NCBI RefSeq assembly: GCF_000469385.1
Contig: NZ_KI271291.1
Location: 119,810-173,290 of the forward strand
Origin: Leptotrichia sp. oral taxon 879 str. F0557
GTDB taxonomy: Bacteria > Fusobacteriota > Fusobacteriia > Fusobacteriales > Leptotrichiaceae
Direction: 5' to 3'
Length of the DNA: 53,481 nt
In this document: piece after piece, positions 43,779-53,253 of the stretch
Layout of the letters: each line of letters opens with the position of its first letter
Position numbering within the stretch: the first letter of the stretch is position 1
Translations under genes and position numbers: made by a program
Notes under the pieces: generated by a model
Databases searched by the model: none
Seen by the model: only the letters and a program-made list of their open reading frames with translations
What the model was told of the DNA's origin: nothing

Positions 43779-43984
43779 TTTGTTTCTAGGCATTAAATCT
43801 CTCCTTATAAATCATAAATTTCCTGTATTATATCGCATAGATTATTTTTTTATAATTTTTTTTATTTCTAAATAGTAACACTTTATTTTATAACTTTTCT
43901 TTTGAAATAATTTTTAATTTTAATATTTCATAAAAATATGTTATACTTTTGTAAAAAAACTAAAAGATAAAAAGAGGAGAATTT

Positions 43985-44689
43985 ATGAAAAAATTATTAC
44001 TTGTAGTAATGCTGGCAATAATAGGAAATACATTTGCAGCACCAAAGTCACAAAAGACTAAAAGCACCAGAGCCGTAACAACAAGCAGAATATCAGAAAA
44101 TGATAGAAAGGAGATTGAAAATGTCATTCAAAGGGATATGGCTCCTATTTTCAATAAGCTTTTAAGTATCGGAATTAATGATTATAAAAAGGAAATTGAA
44201 AAAGATACCAGCCTGTTTGAAAAAGGCTTTGTCATAAGTGAGTCTTTGAAAAAAGAAATCTTGAAAAAATATTCAGATGAAATAGTAAAATTTATTTTAA
44301 AGTCTTTTGATTTAAAAATTAAAATTAATCAAATTAGCTATATTTCAGAGAATAAAGTAAATGTAACTTTGGACTTCACGTCAAGAAATTTGGATAAAGT
44401 GCTTGATATAGGAGGAAAAGATGATATACTTTACGAAAGAAGCTTTAAAAGATTAGGATATAAATTTGTGGATGAATTTGAAAAAGTTATGAAAAATAAA
44501 GGAAATGAAGATAAAAAACGAAATTTTTATAACGTAGCACTGGAAGAAATAATAAATCTTTTGAATGAAAACTTGAGTGAAATTAAAGAAGAAAATGTAT
44601 TTTTAAGCAATGTACCTGTAAATTTAATAAAAGTAAATGGAAAATGGGAAATAGAAAATTTGGAGAATTTAAGGAACGCTTTTAATTAA
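43985..44689 (+). CDS. Small secreted protein, paralogous family
   Basis: 234 residues with a signal peptide ending in NTFAAPKS. The body has a helical region, ISYISENKVNVTLDFTSRNLD, the motif KRNFYNVALEEI, and the C-terminal VNGKWEIENL. It is clearly related to the protein at 45099-45815 and to the pseudogene between them. It has AGAGGAG upstream and a TATACT -10 box near 43942. Its function is unknown. Confidence 0.75.
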   Translation: MKKLLLVVMLAIIGNTFAAPKSQKTKSTRAVTTSRISENDRKEIENVIQRDMAPIFNKLLSIGINDYKKEIEKDTSLFEKGFVISESLKKEILKKYSDEIVKFILKSFDLKIKINQISYISENKVNVTLDFTSRNLDKVLDIGGKDDILYERSFKRLGYKFVDEFEKVMKNKGNEDKKRNFYNVALEEIINLLNENLSEIKEENVFLSNVPVNLIKVNGKWEIENLENLRNAFN

Positions 44690-44715
44690 TAAATCAATAA
44701 AAATGAGGATAACCC

Positions 44716-45047
44716 ATGAAGAAATTATTATTTCCGCTAATGTTAACGGTAACAGGAAATACATTTACAGCACCAAAGCCGCAAAACACTAAAAGTATAA
44801 GAAATTCAATAGCAAGCAGAATATTGGAAAGCGAAAAAAAAAAGAGATTGAGGAAGCAGTTCAAAAAGAAACAAAACCTTTTGCAGATTATGTTATAAAC
44901 TTTGGAATTACGGAAGCAAGAAGAAATATTGGCGAAGAGGCATTTGAACAATTTTTTGAAAAAGATTACATTATAAGTGATATTTTGAAAAAAGAAATTG
45001 GAAAGTGGCAAGTTGAAGACTTAGGATATACTAATACTTTTAACTAA
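44716..45047 (+). pseudogene. Decayed paralogue: A10 frameshift plus internal deletion
   Basis: It starts like its neighbours (signal peptide MKKLLFPLMLTVTGNTFTAP) but meets a run of ten A at about 44834-44843. The original frame then stops at 44898, while the shifted frame continues as KKEIEEAVQKETKPFADYVI and on to DILKKEIGKWQVEDLGYTNT. The joint ILKKEI|GKW matches two parts of the paralogue lying about 130 residues apart, so an in-frame deletion removed the middle. The A-run could also slip in vivo, but the deletion means the product is not a full protein. Confidence 0.8.
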
Positions 45048-45098
45048 AAAGTGTGGTATAATTTAGTGGAAACTAAAAAACAGAATAAGGAGACAAAT

Positions 45099-45815
45099 AT
45101 GAAAAAAATATTATTTGTAATTATGCTAGCAGCGGCAGGAAATATCCTTGCGTCAAACCGTAGCATATCGGAAACAATCAGAAGGGAAAAGGAAGAGCAA
45201 AGAGCAGCAAACTGGGAAAAAAAGGAAATTGAATACACGCTTCAAAGAGATTTACAGGATTTTTTTTACAGCTATGTAAATGCTATGATAGGAGAAAATG
45301 AAAAAAAACTTGAAAAACAGGCGTATAATAATCTGTTTAACAGAAATTATATCGTAAGCAATTCACTAAAACGTGAAATTGCAGAAAAATATGTACGTGA
45401 ATTGGCAAAGGAGGCAATAAAGGAATCAACTTTGAGATTCGAAACAAAACAGATAAATCACATTTCAGAAGATAAAGTAGATGTAGTTTTTGACATAAAA
45501 GCAAGAAACTTGACAAGGGCTACGAATGGACTGACAATAAACAACGATATCATCGGAAGAGTTGTAGAGCGTGGAAGATTTGGAAGCGTGGATGAACTGG
45601 AAAGAATTATGAAAAGAAGAGGAAATGAGCCTACCAAAAGAAATTTTTACAATGTTGCATTGGAAGAGCTGGTAAGCCGTTTTGCTGAAGAAATAAAAAA
45701 TATTACAGATGAAGATGTAATTCTAGATAATTTGCCAGCAACACTTCAAAGGGTGAATGGGAAATGGAAAGTTACAAATCCTGTAGTTACAGAAGATGGG
45801 ATAGAATTAAAATAG
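45099..45815 (+). CDS. Small secreted protein, paralogous family
   Basis: About 238 residues. Signal peptide MKKILFVIMLAAAGNILAS, Glu/Arg-rich helices, INHISEDKVDVVFDIKARNL, the shared motif KRNFYNVALEEL, and VNGKWKVTNP near the end. ATG 45099 has AAGGAGA upstream; the frame from 45051 lacks a ribosome-binding site. A TATAAT (45057-45062) may be its -10 box. The ligand or function is unknown. Confidence 0.8.
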   Translation: MKKILFVIMLAAAGNILASNRSISETIRREKEEQRAANWEKKEIEYTLQRDLQDFFYSYVNAMIGENEKKLEKQAYNNLFNRNYIVSNSLKREIAEKYVRELAKEAIKESTLRFETKQINHISEDKVDVVFDIKARNLTRATNGLTINNDIIGRVVERGRFGSVDELERIMKRRGNEPTKRNFYNVALEELVSRFAEEIKNITDEDVILDNLPATLQRVNGKWKVTNPVVTEDGIELK

Positions 45816-45864
45816 AAGGAATATATTCTTGTAAACAGAAGATTGAGAAAGAAAATTAAGAAAA

Positions 45865-45897
45865 AGACCTCTTAGTATATTTTAGAGGTCTATTTTT
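45865..45897 (+). terminator. Terminator after the secreted-protein gene
   Basis: AGACCTCT (45865-45872) pairs with AGAGGTCT (45884-45891), followed by ATTTTTA. Confidence 0.8.
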
Positions 45898-46006
45898 ATA
45901 ATAAAATTACTTTTAAAATAAAAATTTAAAGAGTTGAATATTAACAGAATTTAAGCAGTAAAATAAAATAAATTTAGAAATTATATAAAAGTTTGAAAAT
46001 AAAGTG

Positions 46007-46035
46007 TTGACAAAATAAAAATTTTTTTGTATAAT
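46007..46035 (+). promoter_or_regulatory. Consensus promoter of tRNA-Gln
   Basis: TTGACA (46007-46012), 17-base spacer, TATAAT (46030-46035): a full consensus, 24 bases before the tRNA. Confidence 0.9.
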
Positions 46036-46059
46036 AGTTCTTGTCTTAGGAAATATTGT

Positions 46060-46134
46060 TGGGCTGTCGCCAAGCGGTAAGGCACTGGACTTTGACTCCA
46101 GCATGCAATGGTTCGAATCCATTCAGCCCAGCCA
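46060..46134 (+). tRNA. tRNA-Gln (anticodon TTG)
   Basis: The acceptor strands TGGGCTG and CAGCCCA pair, the D-arm GCCAAGCGGTAAGGC, the anticodon loop CTTTGAC with TTG, and the T-arm GGTTCGAATCC are all present. The CCA end is encoded. It is a single-gene transcript with its own promoter and terminator. Confidence 0.95.
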
Positions 46135-46161
46135 TTTTGAATATAAATTGTGTAATATATA

Positions 46162-46189
46162 ACTACTGATTTTATCAGTAGTTTTTTTT
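46162..46189 (+). terminator. Terminator after tRNA-Gln
   Basis: ACTACTGAT (46162-46170) pairs with ATCAGTAGT (46174-46182) around a TTT loop, followed by a run of T. Confidence 0.9.
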
Positions 46190-46258
46190 GACAAAAAACA
46201 AAAAACTTAGATAATTTTTTTGGTAATCTTAATATAAAATTTTATTGATTTCTACCTG

Positions 46259-46287
46259 TTGAAAATTCAATAAAAATGTGATATACT
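46259..46287 (+). promoter_or_regulatory. Promoter of gapA
   Basis: TTGAAA (46259-46264), 17-base spacer, TATACT (46282-46287). Confidence 0.75.
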
Positions 46288-46348
46288 CAAATTGTATAGA
46301 ATAATATATTTTTTTAATATATTAAAATTTTTAGGAGGTATTATTAAA

Positions 46349-47362
46349 ATGGCAATTAAAGTAGCAATTAACGGATTTGGAAGAATCGGAAGATTAGCAT
46401 TAAGATTAATGGCTGAACAAACAGACAAATTTGAAGTGGTGGCAATTAATGATTTAACAGATGCTAAAATGTTAGCACACTTATTCAAATATGACTCATC
46501 TCAAGGAAGATTCAATGGAACTATCGAAGTTAAAGAAGGAGCTTTCGTAGTAAACGGAAAAGAAATCAAAACTTTCGCAAAAGCTAACCCTGAAGAATTA
46601 CCTTGGGGAGAATTAGGTGTTGACGTAGTATTGGAAGCTACAGGATTCTTTGCTACAAAAGATAAAGCAGAATTACACGTTAAAGCAGGAGCTAAAAAAG
46701 TAGTTATTACTGCACCTGGTGGAAACGATGTTAAAACAGTTGTTTACAATGTAAACCACGAAATTTTAGATGGATCTGAAACAGTTATTTCAGGAGCTTC
46801 TTGTACAACTAACTGTTTAGCACCAATGGCTAAAGCATTAAACGATAACTTTGGTGTTGTAACTGGTACAATGACAACTATCCACGCTTACACTGGAGAC
46901 CAAAACACTTTAGATGCACCTCATAGAAAAGGTGACTTAAGAAGAGCAAGAGCTGCAGCTGTAAACATTGTTCCTAACTCAACAGGAGCTGCAAAAGCAA
47001 TTGGATTAGTAGTACCTGAATTAAACGGAAAATTAGATGGAGCTGCTCAAAGAGTACCTGTTCCAACTGGTTCATTAACTGAATTAGTATCAATCTTAAA
47101 CAAAAAAGTAACTGTAGAAGAAGTAAATGCAGCTATGAAAGCAGCAGCTAACGAATCATTCGGATATACTGAAGAAGAATTAGTATCTTCTGACATCGTT
47201 GGAATTCACTTCGGATCATTATTTGACGCAACACAAACAAAAATTGTTCAAAACGGAGATGCTCAATTAGTTAAAACAGTATCTTGGTATGACAACGAAA
47301 TGTCTTATACAGCTCAATTAATCAGAACTTTAGGATACTTCGCAAGCAAAATTGCTAAATAA
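46349..47362 (+). CDS. gapA: Glyceraldehyde-3-phosphate dehydrogenase
   Basis: A 337-residue glycolytic enzyme oxidising glyceraldehyde-3-phosphate with NAD+ and phosphate. It has the NAD-binding [16 protein letters not shown], the catalytic Cys in [15 protein letters not shown], and [18 protein letters not shown] 46349 follows TTAGGAGGT; a frame from 46292 is longer but not supported. Codon use favours C-ending codons (AAC, TTC, CAC) more than its neighbours, as expected for a highly expressed gene. Confidence 0.97.
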   Translation: MAIKVAINGFGRIGRLALRLMAEQTDKFEVVAINDLTDAKMLAHLFKYDSSQGRFNGTIEVKEGAFVVNGKEIKTFAKANPEELPWGELGVDVVLEATGFFATKDKAELHVKAGAKKVVITAPGGNDVKTVVYNVNHEILDGSETVISGASCTTNCLAPMAKALNDNFGVVTGTMTTIHAYTGDQNTLDAPHRKGDLRRARAAAVNIVPNSTGAAKAIGLVVPELNGKLDGAAQRVPVPTGSLTELVSILNKKVTVEEVNAAMKAAANESFGYTEEELVSSDIVGIHFGSLFDATQTKIVQNGDAQLVKTVSWYDNEMSYTAQLIRTLGYFASKIAK

Positions 47363-47396
47363 TTGATTTAAACAGAAATCTTAAAAATTAATTTTG

Positions 47397-47430
47397 AAAA
47401 TCGGCTAGAAATAGTCGGTTTTCTTTTTTT
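47397..47430 (+). terminator. Terminator after gapA
   Basis: TCGGCTA pairs with TAGTCGG around GAAA, with flanking A/T pairs and a long T-run. Confidence 0.8.
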
Positions 47431-47525
47431 ATAATGGATTGTATAATAAAATGTAGCAAATTTAAAATAAAATAAAACTCATAATAATTTCGTGCATTTG
47501 TTGCGAATTTTAAGTGAATTGACTG

Positions 47526-47543
47526 TATATTTTATAAAATATA
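47526..47543. promoter_or_regulatory. 18-bp perfect palindrome upstream of the bicupin gene
   Basis: TATATTTTATAAAATATA is a perfect palindrome placed between a TTGACT and a TATACT. It could be a repressor site, although AT-rich palindromes can occur by chance in this genome. Confidence 0.35.
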
Positions 47544-47601
47544 TGTTATACTATATAAAATTATTTCAAAAAAGTTACTATAGATAACAAGGAGATATTT
47601 T

Positions 47602-48276
47602 ATGGTTAAAATAGAAGTAGCAAAACCGATAAATTTTAATGAACTTATCACATCTAAGGAAGCCGAAGTTGTAAGTATGAGAATCTTAAATCAGCCAAAT
47701 AGCTATATTTCTTTATTCTCTTTAGCAAAAGATGAGGAAATAACTGCAGAAGCTATGCTCGGAAATCGTTATTATTACTGCTTTAACGGTAATGGAAAGA
47801 TTTTTATTGAAAATAATAAGAAAGTAATTTCCAATGGAGACTTTCTTGAAATCACAGCAAATCATAATTACTCTATTGAAGCAAGAGATAATTTGAAGTT
47901 GATTGAAATTGGAGAAAAGATAGGAGATGGAAATATGGAAAATAAGACATTAAAAATGCTGGAAAGTGCAAGTGCTTTTAATCTTGCTGAAGTTGTTGAT
48001 TATCAGGAAGGAAAAATTGTAAGTAAAAATTTGGTAGCAAAACCAAACTTAGTAATGACAATTATGTCTTTTTGGAAAGGTGAGAGCCTTGATCCACATA
48101 AAGCACCTGGAGATGCTTTGGTTACTGTGCTTGATGGGGAAGGAAAATATTATGTTGACGGAAAACCATTTGTTGTGAAAAAAGGTGAAAGTGCAGTTCT
48201 TCCTGCAAACATACCTCATGCTGTAGAAGCTGAAACAAAAAATTTCAAGATGTTGTTAATACTTGTTAAAGAATAA
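47602..48276 (+). CDS. Double-cupin protein
   Basis: 224 residues with two cupin barrels (residues 20-105 and 130-220). The second has the better motif, FWKGESLDPHKAPGDALVTVLDGEG and KKGESAVLPANIPHAVEA, with metal-ligand His residues. The first barrel lacks clear ligands. Such proteins often bind small molecules or serve as regulatory or isomerase domains; no substrate can be assigned. AAGGAG precedes the ATG. Confidence 0.75.
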   Translation: MVKIEVAKPINFNELITSKEAEVVSMRILNQPNSYISLFSLAKDEEITAEAMLGNRYYYCFNGNGKIFIENNKKVISNGDFLEITANHNYSIEARDNLKLIEIGEKIGDGNMENKTLKMLESASAFNLAEVVDYQEGKIVSKNLVAKPNLVMTIMSFWKGESLDPHKAPGDALVTVLDGEGKYYVDGKPFVVKKGESAVLPANIPHAVEAETKNFKMLLILVKE

Positions 48277-48311
48277 GAATTTTATCAAAAAAATTATATA
48301 AATTAGATAGA

Positions 48312-48340
48312 TGTGTTGACCCCAAAAAGTTGGGCAAATT
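48312..48340. mobile_element. Possible solo end of an IS3-family element
   Basis: TGTGTTGACCCCAAAAAGTT followed by GGGCAAATT resembles the terminal inverted repeat of IS3/IS150-type elements (TGACCCCAAAAAGTTGGACA). No transposase or second end is seen nearby. Confidence 0.35.
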
Positions 48341-48430
48341 TAATTCTTATTTTATAAAATTTATGTTATAATAATCTAAAATTATAACTTTGCTGTTAAA
48401 ATTCAAAAAATTTTAAAATTTGGAGAAAAT

Positions 48431-49156
48431 ATGAAAAATAAAGAAAACATGAAGAAATTTTACGATACAATAGCAGAAAAATACGATTTTATCTTTTCAC
48501 TTTCAGATGTTCAGAAGAATTTTTTTCAAAAATATATTACAGGAAAAAAAGTGCTTGATGTAGGAGCTGCAACAGGTAATTTGTCAAAATTTCTAAAAAA
48601 TGAAGGATATGATGTAATTTCCATTGATATAAATGAAAAATTAATTGAGCAGGCTAGAGAAAAAAATGTTGATGTAAAAAATTTGGATATGATGAGAGTC
48701 GATGAATTGGGAAAATTCGACACAATAATAAATGTTGGAAATACGTTACCGCATTTAAATAGCAAAGATGAGATTTTTTTATTTTTAAAAAAGGCTTATT
48801 CACAGCTTGAAAATAATGGGAAACTGATTATTCAGCTAATAAATTTTTATAAATTTTTTGAAAATCAAAAATCTGAATCTAATTTTTTAGGAAATTTACC
48901 ATTAATTGAAAATGAAAATGTGAAATTTGAGCGTTATTATTACAAAAATTCTGATAATAATGTAATTTTTAAAACTATTTTGGATGATAAGCTTGAAAAT
49001 GAGGAAATTTTAACAAATGTTAATTATTTTGATTTTATGAAATTTTTTGAACAGTTAGGTATAATCAATGTAAAAGTATTTGGAGGCTTTAATGAGTCTG
49101 AGTTTATTTTGGAAAAGTCACAGCCATTAATATTTATGATTACAAAAACTGATTAG
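48431..49156 (+). CDS. Class I SAM-dependent methyltransferase
   Basis: A 241-residue methyltransferase. Motif I is VLDVGAATGNLSKFL, followed by VISIDINEKLIEQAREK and FDTIINVGNTLPHL. The substrate is unknown. TTGGAG lies just before the ATG. It is not clearly linked to the neighbouring genes. Confidence 0.85.
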   Translation: MKNKENMKKFYDTIAEKYDFIFSLSDVQKNFFQKYITGKKVLDVGAATGNLSKFLKNEGYDVISIDINEKLIEQAREKNVDVKNLDMMRVDELGKFDTIINVGNTLPHLNSKDEIFLFLKKAYSQLENNGKLIIQLINFYKFFENQKSESNFLGNLPLIENENVKFERYYYKNSDNNVIFKTILDDKLENEEILTNVNYFDFMKFFEQLGIINVKVFGGFNESEFILEKSQPLIFMITKTD

Positions 49157-49278
49157 GTTTAGTTTGAAATATGTTGTAAATGTATAAATTTTTGTAAGAA
49201 TTAAGATGAAATTTTAAATAATAAAATAGAGTATGCGTTCTCTTGAATTAACGTAAATAATCAATAAAGGAGAAATTT

Positions 49279-49338
49279 ATGATAATTAATGAATTTAATT
49301 ATTATAAAGTAAAAAGTAAAAATTATGAAATCTTTTAA
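49279..49338 (+). CDS. Possible 19-codon leader peptide
   Basis: AAAGGAG followed by ATG at 49279 opens a short frame (MIINEFNYYKVKSKNYEIF) that stops at 49338, 13 bases inside the next gene. The following gene has no good ribosome-binding site of its own, so translation may be coupled through this short frame. Confidence 0.4.
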   Translation: MIINEFNYYKVKSKNYEIF

Positions 49339-49828
49339 AAATTTTATAAAGGTAACTTTAATTGGAGCTCCGCTTCTAAATAAAATTATAGGAATATTTC
49401 TTATATCAATGTTGCCTATAATTGAACTTCGTGGAGCAATACCGATTGGAGCAGCTATTGGATTACCTTGGTACTTGAATATGATTGTTTCGATTATTGG
49501 AAATATGCTTCCTGTGCCGTTTATTCTTTTATTTGTAGTAAAATTATTTGAATTTATGAAAAAGAAGAATATATTGGTAAACTTTATCGAAAAAATTGAA
49601 AAAAGGGCGATGAGCAGAAGTGAAAGTATCGCAAATAAGGAATTTTTGGGACTTATGATTTTTGTAGCTATTCCATTTCCAGGAACAGGTGCTTGGACAG
49701 GAGCATTAATTGCGGCATTACTTCAATTTGACAGAAAAAAATCTTTTTTATATATTCTTTTTGGAGTATTAATTGCAGCAGCTCTTGTAACATTGGGAGT
49801 ATACGGAGTGATAGGATTTTTAAAATAG
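49325..49828 (+). CDS. COG2426-type small membrane protein (annotated small multi-drug export)
   Basis: 167 residues with about four membrane segments. The signature ISMLPIIELRGAIPIGAAIGLP and IPFPGTGAWTGALIAALLQFDRKKSF identify the COG2426 family, annotated as putative small multi-drug export proteins; the real substrate is not established. It starts within a short upstream frame and lacks its own strong ribosome-binding site. Confidence 0.85.
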   Translation: MKSFKNFIKVTLIGAPLLNKIIGIFLISMLPIIELRGAIPIGAAIGLPWYLNMIVSIIGNMLPVPFILLFVVKLFEFMKKKNILVNFIEKIEKRAMSRSESIANKEFLGLMIFVAIPFPGTGAWTGALIAALLQFDRKKSFLYILFGVLIAAALVTLGVYGVIGFLK

Positions 49829-49961
49829 ACCTGTTCGATAACTATATTGAATTTGAAAATACAATGAGATAAATATTGCTCTAAGGGGGGCAAGACATCT
49901 TATTAGAAATAAAAAAATATAAAGTTTCCGAACAAGGCTAACATAATTTTTAAATAATATC

Positions 49962-49990
49962 TTTTCAAAATCTTAAATATATGCTATACT
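49962..49990 (+). promoter_or_regulatory. Promoter of tmRNA
   Basis: TTTTCA (49962-49967), 17-base spacer, TATACT (49985-49990), 23 bases before the mature 5' end. Confidence 0.6.
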
Positions 49991-50013
49991 AAAAAAAGTA
50001 AATTTTAAAATAA

Positions 50014-50352
50014 GGGAATGTTTTGGTTTCGACAGGATAAAAAGATTACTATTGGCAAGTAAGCGGGAGCTTTAAAATCCAACTTAAAAATAATCGGAAA
50101 CGATAATTACGCATTAGCTGCCTAAGATAGCGGCTCATCTCTTTTGGGAACGCCATTTTTCCATTAGGTGATGTCATTTTTAATGGCTTACTTGGATGTA
50201 TGATTATGTCATCTAAGGAAAATTTATAATCTCGCCTTTAGACTTTTGTCTGTTTAATATCTAATGGTTAAAGCGTTAAATAGACTAAACTTGTAGAAGA
50301 TAGTAAGAACTTTTTATTTTGGACACGGGTTCGATTCCCGTCATTTCCACCA
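50014..50352 (+). ncRNA. ssrA: Transfer-messenger RNA (tmRNA)
   Basis: A one-piece tmRNA that rescues stalled ribosomes. The 5' GGGAATG pairs with the 3' CATTTCC, followed by A and an encoded CCA. The tRNA-like TTTGGTTTCGACAGG start and GGGTTCGATTCCCG T-arm are standard. The tag frame 50096-50125 reads GNDNYALAA then TAA; the exact resume codon is inferred. Pseudoknot regions fill the rest. Confidence 0.95.
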
Positions 50353-50392
50353 AAACAGAAAATAAAAATCGAATTATTAAATAAACTGTAAG

Positions 50393-50420
50393 CGAGTTGC
50401 ATAACTCGTTTTTTCTTTTT
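50393..50420 (+). terminator. Terminator after tmRNA
   Basis: CGAGTT (50393-50398) pairs with AACTCG (50403-50408) around GCAT, then TTTTTTCTTTTTT. Confidence 0.85.
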
Positions 50421-50553
50421 TGAAAATACTTTATTGAAAAAAACAAAATATTAATATATAATGGATTTATAAAAAGAATTGGAATTGAAAGGAGAGTGTA
50501 ATTTTAAGTCAAAGTGTTATTTTGAGTATAAAAAATTACAATTTATAAATAAA

Positions 50554-52476
50554 ATGAGAAATTATGATGTAATTGTAGTCGGTGCTGGACACGCAGGAAT
50601 TGAAGCAGCATTGGCATCAGCTAGATTAGGGTTGAATACAGCAATTTTTACAATAACATTAGATAATATAGGTGTTATGTCCTGTAACCCATCAGTTGGA
50701 GGGCCTGCAAAAAGCCATCTGGCTAAGGAAGTTGACGCATTAGGTGGAGAAATTGGAAGAAATATGGATAAAAGCTTTGTACAAATGAGAATTCTGAATA
50801 CAAAAAAAGGACCGGCAGTTCGTTCGTTAAGGGCTCAGGCAGATAGAAAAATTTACGCAAGGGAAATGAAAAAAACAATAGAAAATCAGCAAAATTTAGA
50901 TACTGTTCAAGATATTGTCACAGAATTAATTGTTGAAGAAATTGAAATTTTAGAAGGTAATTCTAAAAGAATTGAAAAGGTTATAAAAGGGATAAGAACT
51001 AAGACAGGAATGGAGTTTTTTGCAAAGGCAGTTGTACTTGCAACAGGAACATTCTTAAGAGGGCTTTTATACATTGGAGATAAAAGGGTAAAAGGTGGAA
51101 GAATGGGAGAGTTATCGGCAGAAGATTTGACAGATTCCCTGAAATCTTTAGGATTTAAAATGGATAGATTCAAGACAGGAACACCACCTAGACTTGATAT
51201 TAGAACATTAAATTTGGAAAAATTGGAAGAACAGCCGGGAATAACAAATATTCCATTAAAATTTTCAATGAGAACGCCAAATGATGAAGTTTTGGAAAAA
51301 CCGCAATTATCATGCTATTTGACAAGAACTAATAAAAATACACATAAAATAATAATGGATAATCTGGATAAAGCACCAATGTATAACGGAAGTATAAGCA
51401 GTACAGGACCAAGATACTGTCCGTCAATTGAAGATAAAGTTGTAAAATTTAATGATAAAGACAGCCATCATCTGTTTTTGGAGCCAGAAGGATTTGACAC
51501 GGCGGAAGTCTACATAAGTGGACTTTCCACAAGTTATCCCGCTAGTTTGCAACAAAAGATAGTAAATACAATTGATGGACTTGAAAATGCTCATATAATG
51601 CGATACGGGTATGCTGTGGAATATGATATTGTAGACCCTAGCGAACTTGACTACACTCTTGAAACCCGTAAAGTAAAAGGACTTTATTTAGCTGGACAGC
51701 TAAATGGGACAAGCGGTTATGAAGAGGCAGCTGCACAGGGAATTATCGCAGGAATCAATGCAGCTTTAAAAATTAAAGGAGAAGAGCCGTTTATTTTGGA
51801 TAGGGAGAGTTCATACATTGGAACAATGATAGATGATTTAATAAATAAGGAATTGTTTGAGCCATATAGAATGTTTACAGCAAGATCTGAATTTCGACTT
51901 ATTTTACGTGAAGACAACGCTGATATAAGACTTTCTGAAAAGGCTTATAAAATCGGACTTCTTGATAAAAAATATTATGATATTGTACAGGAAAAGAAAA
52001 AAAATGTTAAGATAACAATAGAAAATCTTGAGAATATAAAACTTGGAAGCAGTAACCAAAGACTCATGGAAATTCTTGATAAATATAACGAAAGTCTCAA
52101 AAGTGGAACGACTTTAAAGGAAATTTTACGTCGTCCAAAAGTTACATATCAAGATATAAAATATATCGCTGAAATCATTGAAAATGTTCCAAATCTAAAT
52201 TTTGACGATGAAACTGAATATCAAATTGAAGTTCAGACAAAATATGAGGGCTACATTGCCAAAGCCATCCAAATTATGGAAAAACAGCAAAAACTTGATG
52301 ATAAAAAAATTCCTAAAAATTTTGACTATGACAGTATGAAGGGAATTACAAGAGAAGCAAAACAAAGATTGAAAGAAAATAGACCATATAATGTAGGACA
52401 GGCATCCAGAATGTCTGGAGTAACGCCAGCAGATATTTCTGTGCTGCTAATGTATTTAGATGGAGTTTTAAAATAA
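50554..52476 (+). CDS. mnmG: tRNA uridine-34 carboxymethylaminomethyl enzyme MnmG (GidA)
   Basis: About 640 residues. With MnmE it modifies the wobble uridine of certain tRNAs. FAD-binding [19 protein letters not shown] near the start, [13 protein letters not shown], and the C-terminal [18 protein letters not shown] are hallmarks. The ATG 50554 ([10 protein letters not shown]) fits family starts but has a poor ribosome-binding site. An in-frame TTG at 50479 would add 25 residues foreign to the family, though an AAAGGAGAG lies between the two, leaving the start unsettled. Confidence 0.95.
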   Translation: MRNYDVIVVGAGHAGIEAALASARLGLNTAIFTITLDNIGVMSCNPSVGGPAKSHLAKEVDALGGEIGRNMDKSFVQMRILNTKKGPAVRSLRAQADRKIYAREMKKTIENQQNLDTVQDIVTELIVEEIEILEGNSKRIEKVIKGIRTKTGMEFFAKAVVLATGTFLRGLLYIGDKRVKGGRMGELSAEDLTDSLKSLGFKMDRFKTGTPPRLDIRTLNLEKLEEQPGITNIPLKFSMRTPNDEVLEKPQLSCYLTRTNKNTHKIIMDNLDKAPMYNGSISSTGPRYCPSIEDKVVKFNDKDSHHLFLEPEGFDTAEVYISGLSTSYPASLQQKIVNTIDGLENAHIMRYGYAVEYDIVDPSELDYTLETRKVKGLYLAGQLNGTSGYEEAAAQGIIAGINAALKIKGEEPFILDRESSYIGTMIDDLINKELFEPYRMFTARSEFRLILREDNADIRLSEKAYKIGLLDKKYYDIVQEKKKNVKITIENLENIKLGSSNQRLMEILDKYNESLKSGTTLKEILRRPKVTYQDIKYIAEIIENVPNLNFDDETEYQIEVQTKYEGYIAKAIQIMEKQQKLDDKKIPKNFDYDSMKGITREAKQRLKENRPYNVGQASRMSGVTPADISVLLMYLDGVLK

Positions 52477-52530
52477 ATCTAGCTATTTTAAAATAAACTT
52501 TTATATATTAATGGAACGTAAGGAGAAAAA

Positions 52531-53253
52531 GTGGAAAATATAAACGAAGAAGCCAATTTAAGAGAATATTTCTTAAACTTGCTTTCAAAATCAGAAATTA
52601 AAGTATTAGACGAAAAAATTACACAAATTCTGAAATTTTTAGAACTTTTATATAATAAAAATCAAATTATGAATTTAACAGCAATTCGTGAGAAAAAAGG
52701 AATGCTGGAAAAACATTTTATAGATTCTTTGCTTTTAACAAAAGTTATAAATGATGACGAAAAATTTTTTATAGATGTGGGAACAGGTGCTGGATTTCCT
52801 GGGCTTGTACTTGCCATTTATTACCCAGAGAAAAAGTTTTTGTTAGTAGATTCAGTAAGGAAAAAAATAGAATTCATAAATGAAGTAATAAAAGAATTAA
52901 ATTTACAGAATGTAACCACAAGTTTTGAACGTGCAGAAGGATTAATAAAAGATAGAAGAGAATGTTTTGATGTTGCTCTTTGTCGAGGAGTAGCAAATTT
53001 AAGAATAATACTGGAGTATATGATTCCATTCATAAAAGTAAATGGACGATTTTTACCACAAAAATTGAATTTAAACGAAATAGGGGAATCGAAAAATGCT
53101 CTAAAGATTTTAAATGCAAAAATAAACAAAACTTTTGAATTTAATCTTCCAGAAAGTATGGATAAAAGGATAATTTTGGAAATTTTAAAACTACAAAAAA
53201 CAGACAAAAAATACCCAAGAAAAATAGGGATTCCATCCAAGAAGCCGTTATAG
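52531..53253 (+). CDS. rsmG: 16S rRNA guanine-527 N7-methyltransferase RsmG (GidB)
   Basis: 240 residues. The SAM-binding motif FIDVGTGAGFPGLVLAIYYP, MNLTAIREKKGMLEKHFIDSLL and the catalytic-region CRGVANLRIILEYMIPF identify RsmG. The start is GTG with AAGGAG at ideal spacing. The mnmG-rsmG arrangement is widespread. The C-terminal extension is Lys-rich. Confidence 0.95.
   Translation: MENINEEANLREYFLNLLSKSEIKVLDEKITQILKFLELLYNKNQIMNLTAIREKKGMLEKHFIDSLLLTKVINDDEKFFIDVGTGAGFPGLVLAIYYPEKKFLLVDSVRKKIEFINEVIKELNLQNVTTSFERAEGLIKDRRECFDVALCRGVANLRIILEYMIPFIKVNGRFLPQKLNLNEIGESKNALKILNAKINKTFEFNLPESMDKRIILEILKLQKTDKKYPRKIGIPSKKPL

Noticed and set aside
46060-46134. tRNA-Gln as an integration site
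   Set aside because: No repeat of the tRNA 3' end and no integrase downstream; gapA and other housekeeping genes follow.
46292-46348. Extended N-terminus of GAPDH
   Set aside because: The canonical [12 protein letters not shown] start at 46349 has a strong ribosome-binding site; the upstream part is the 5' leader.
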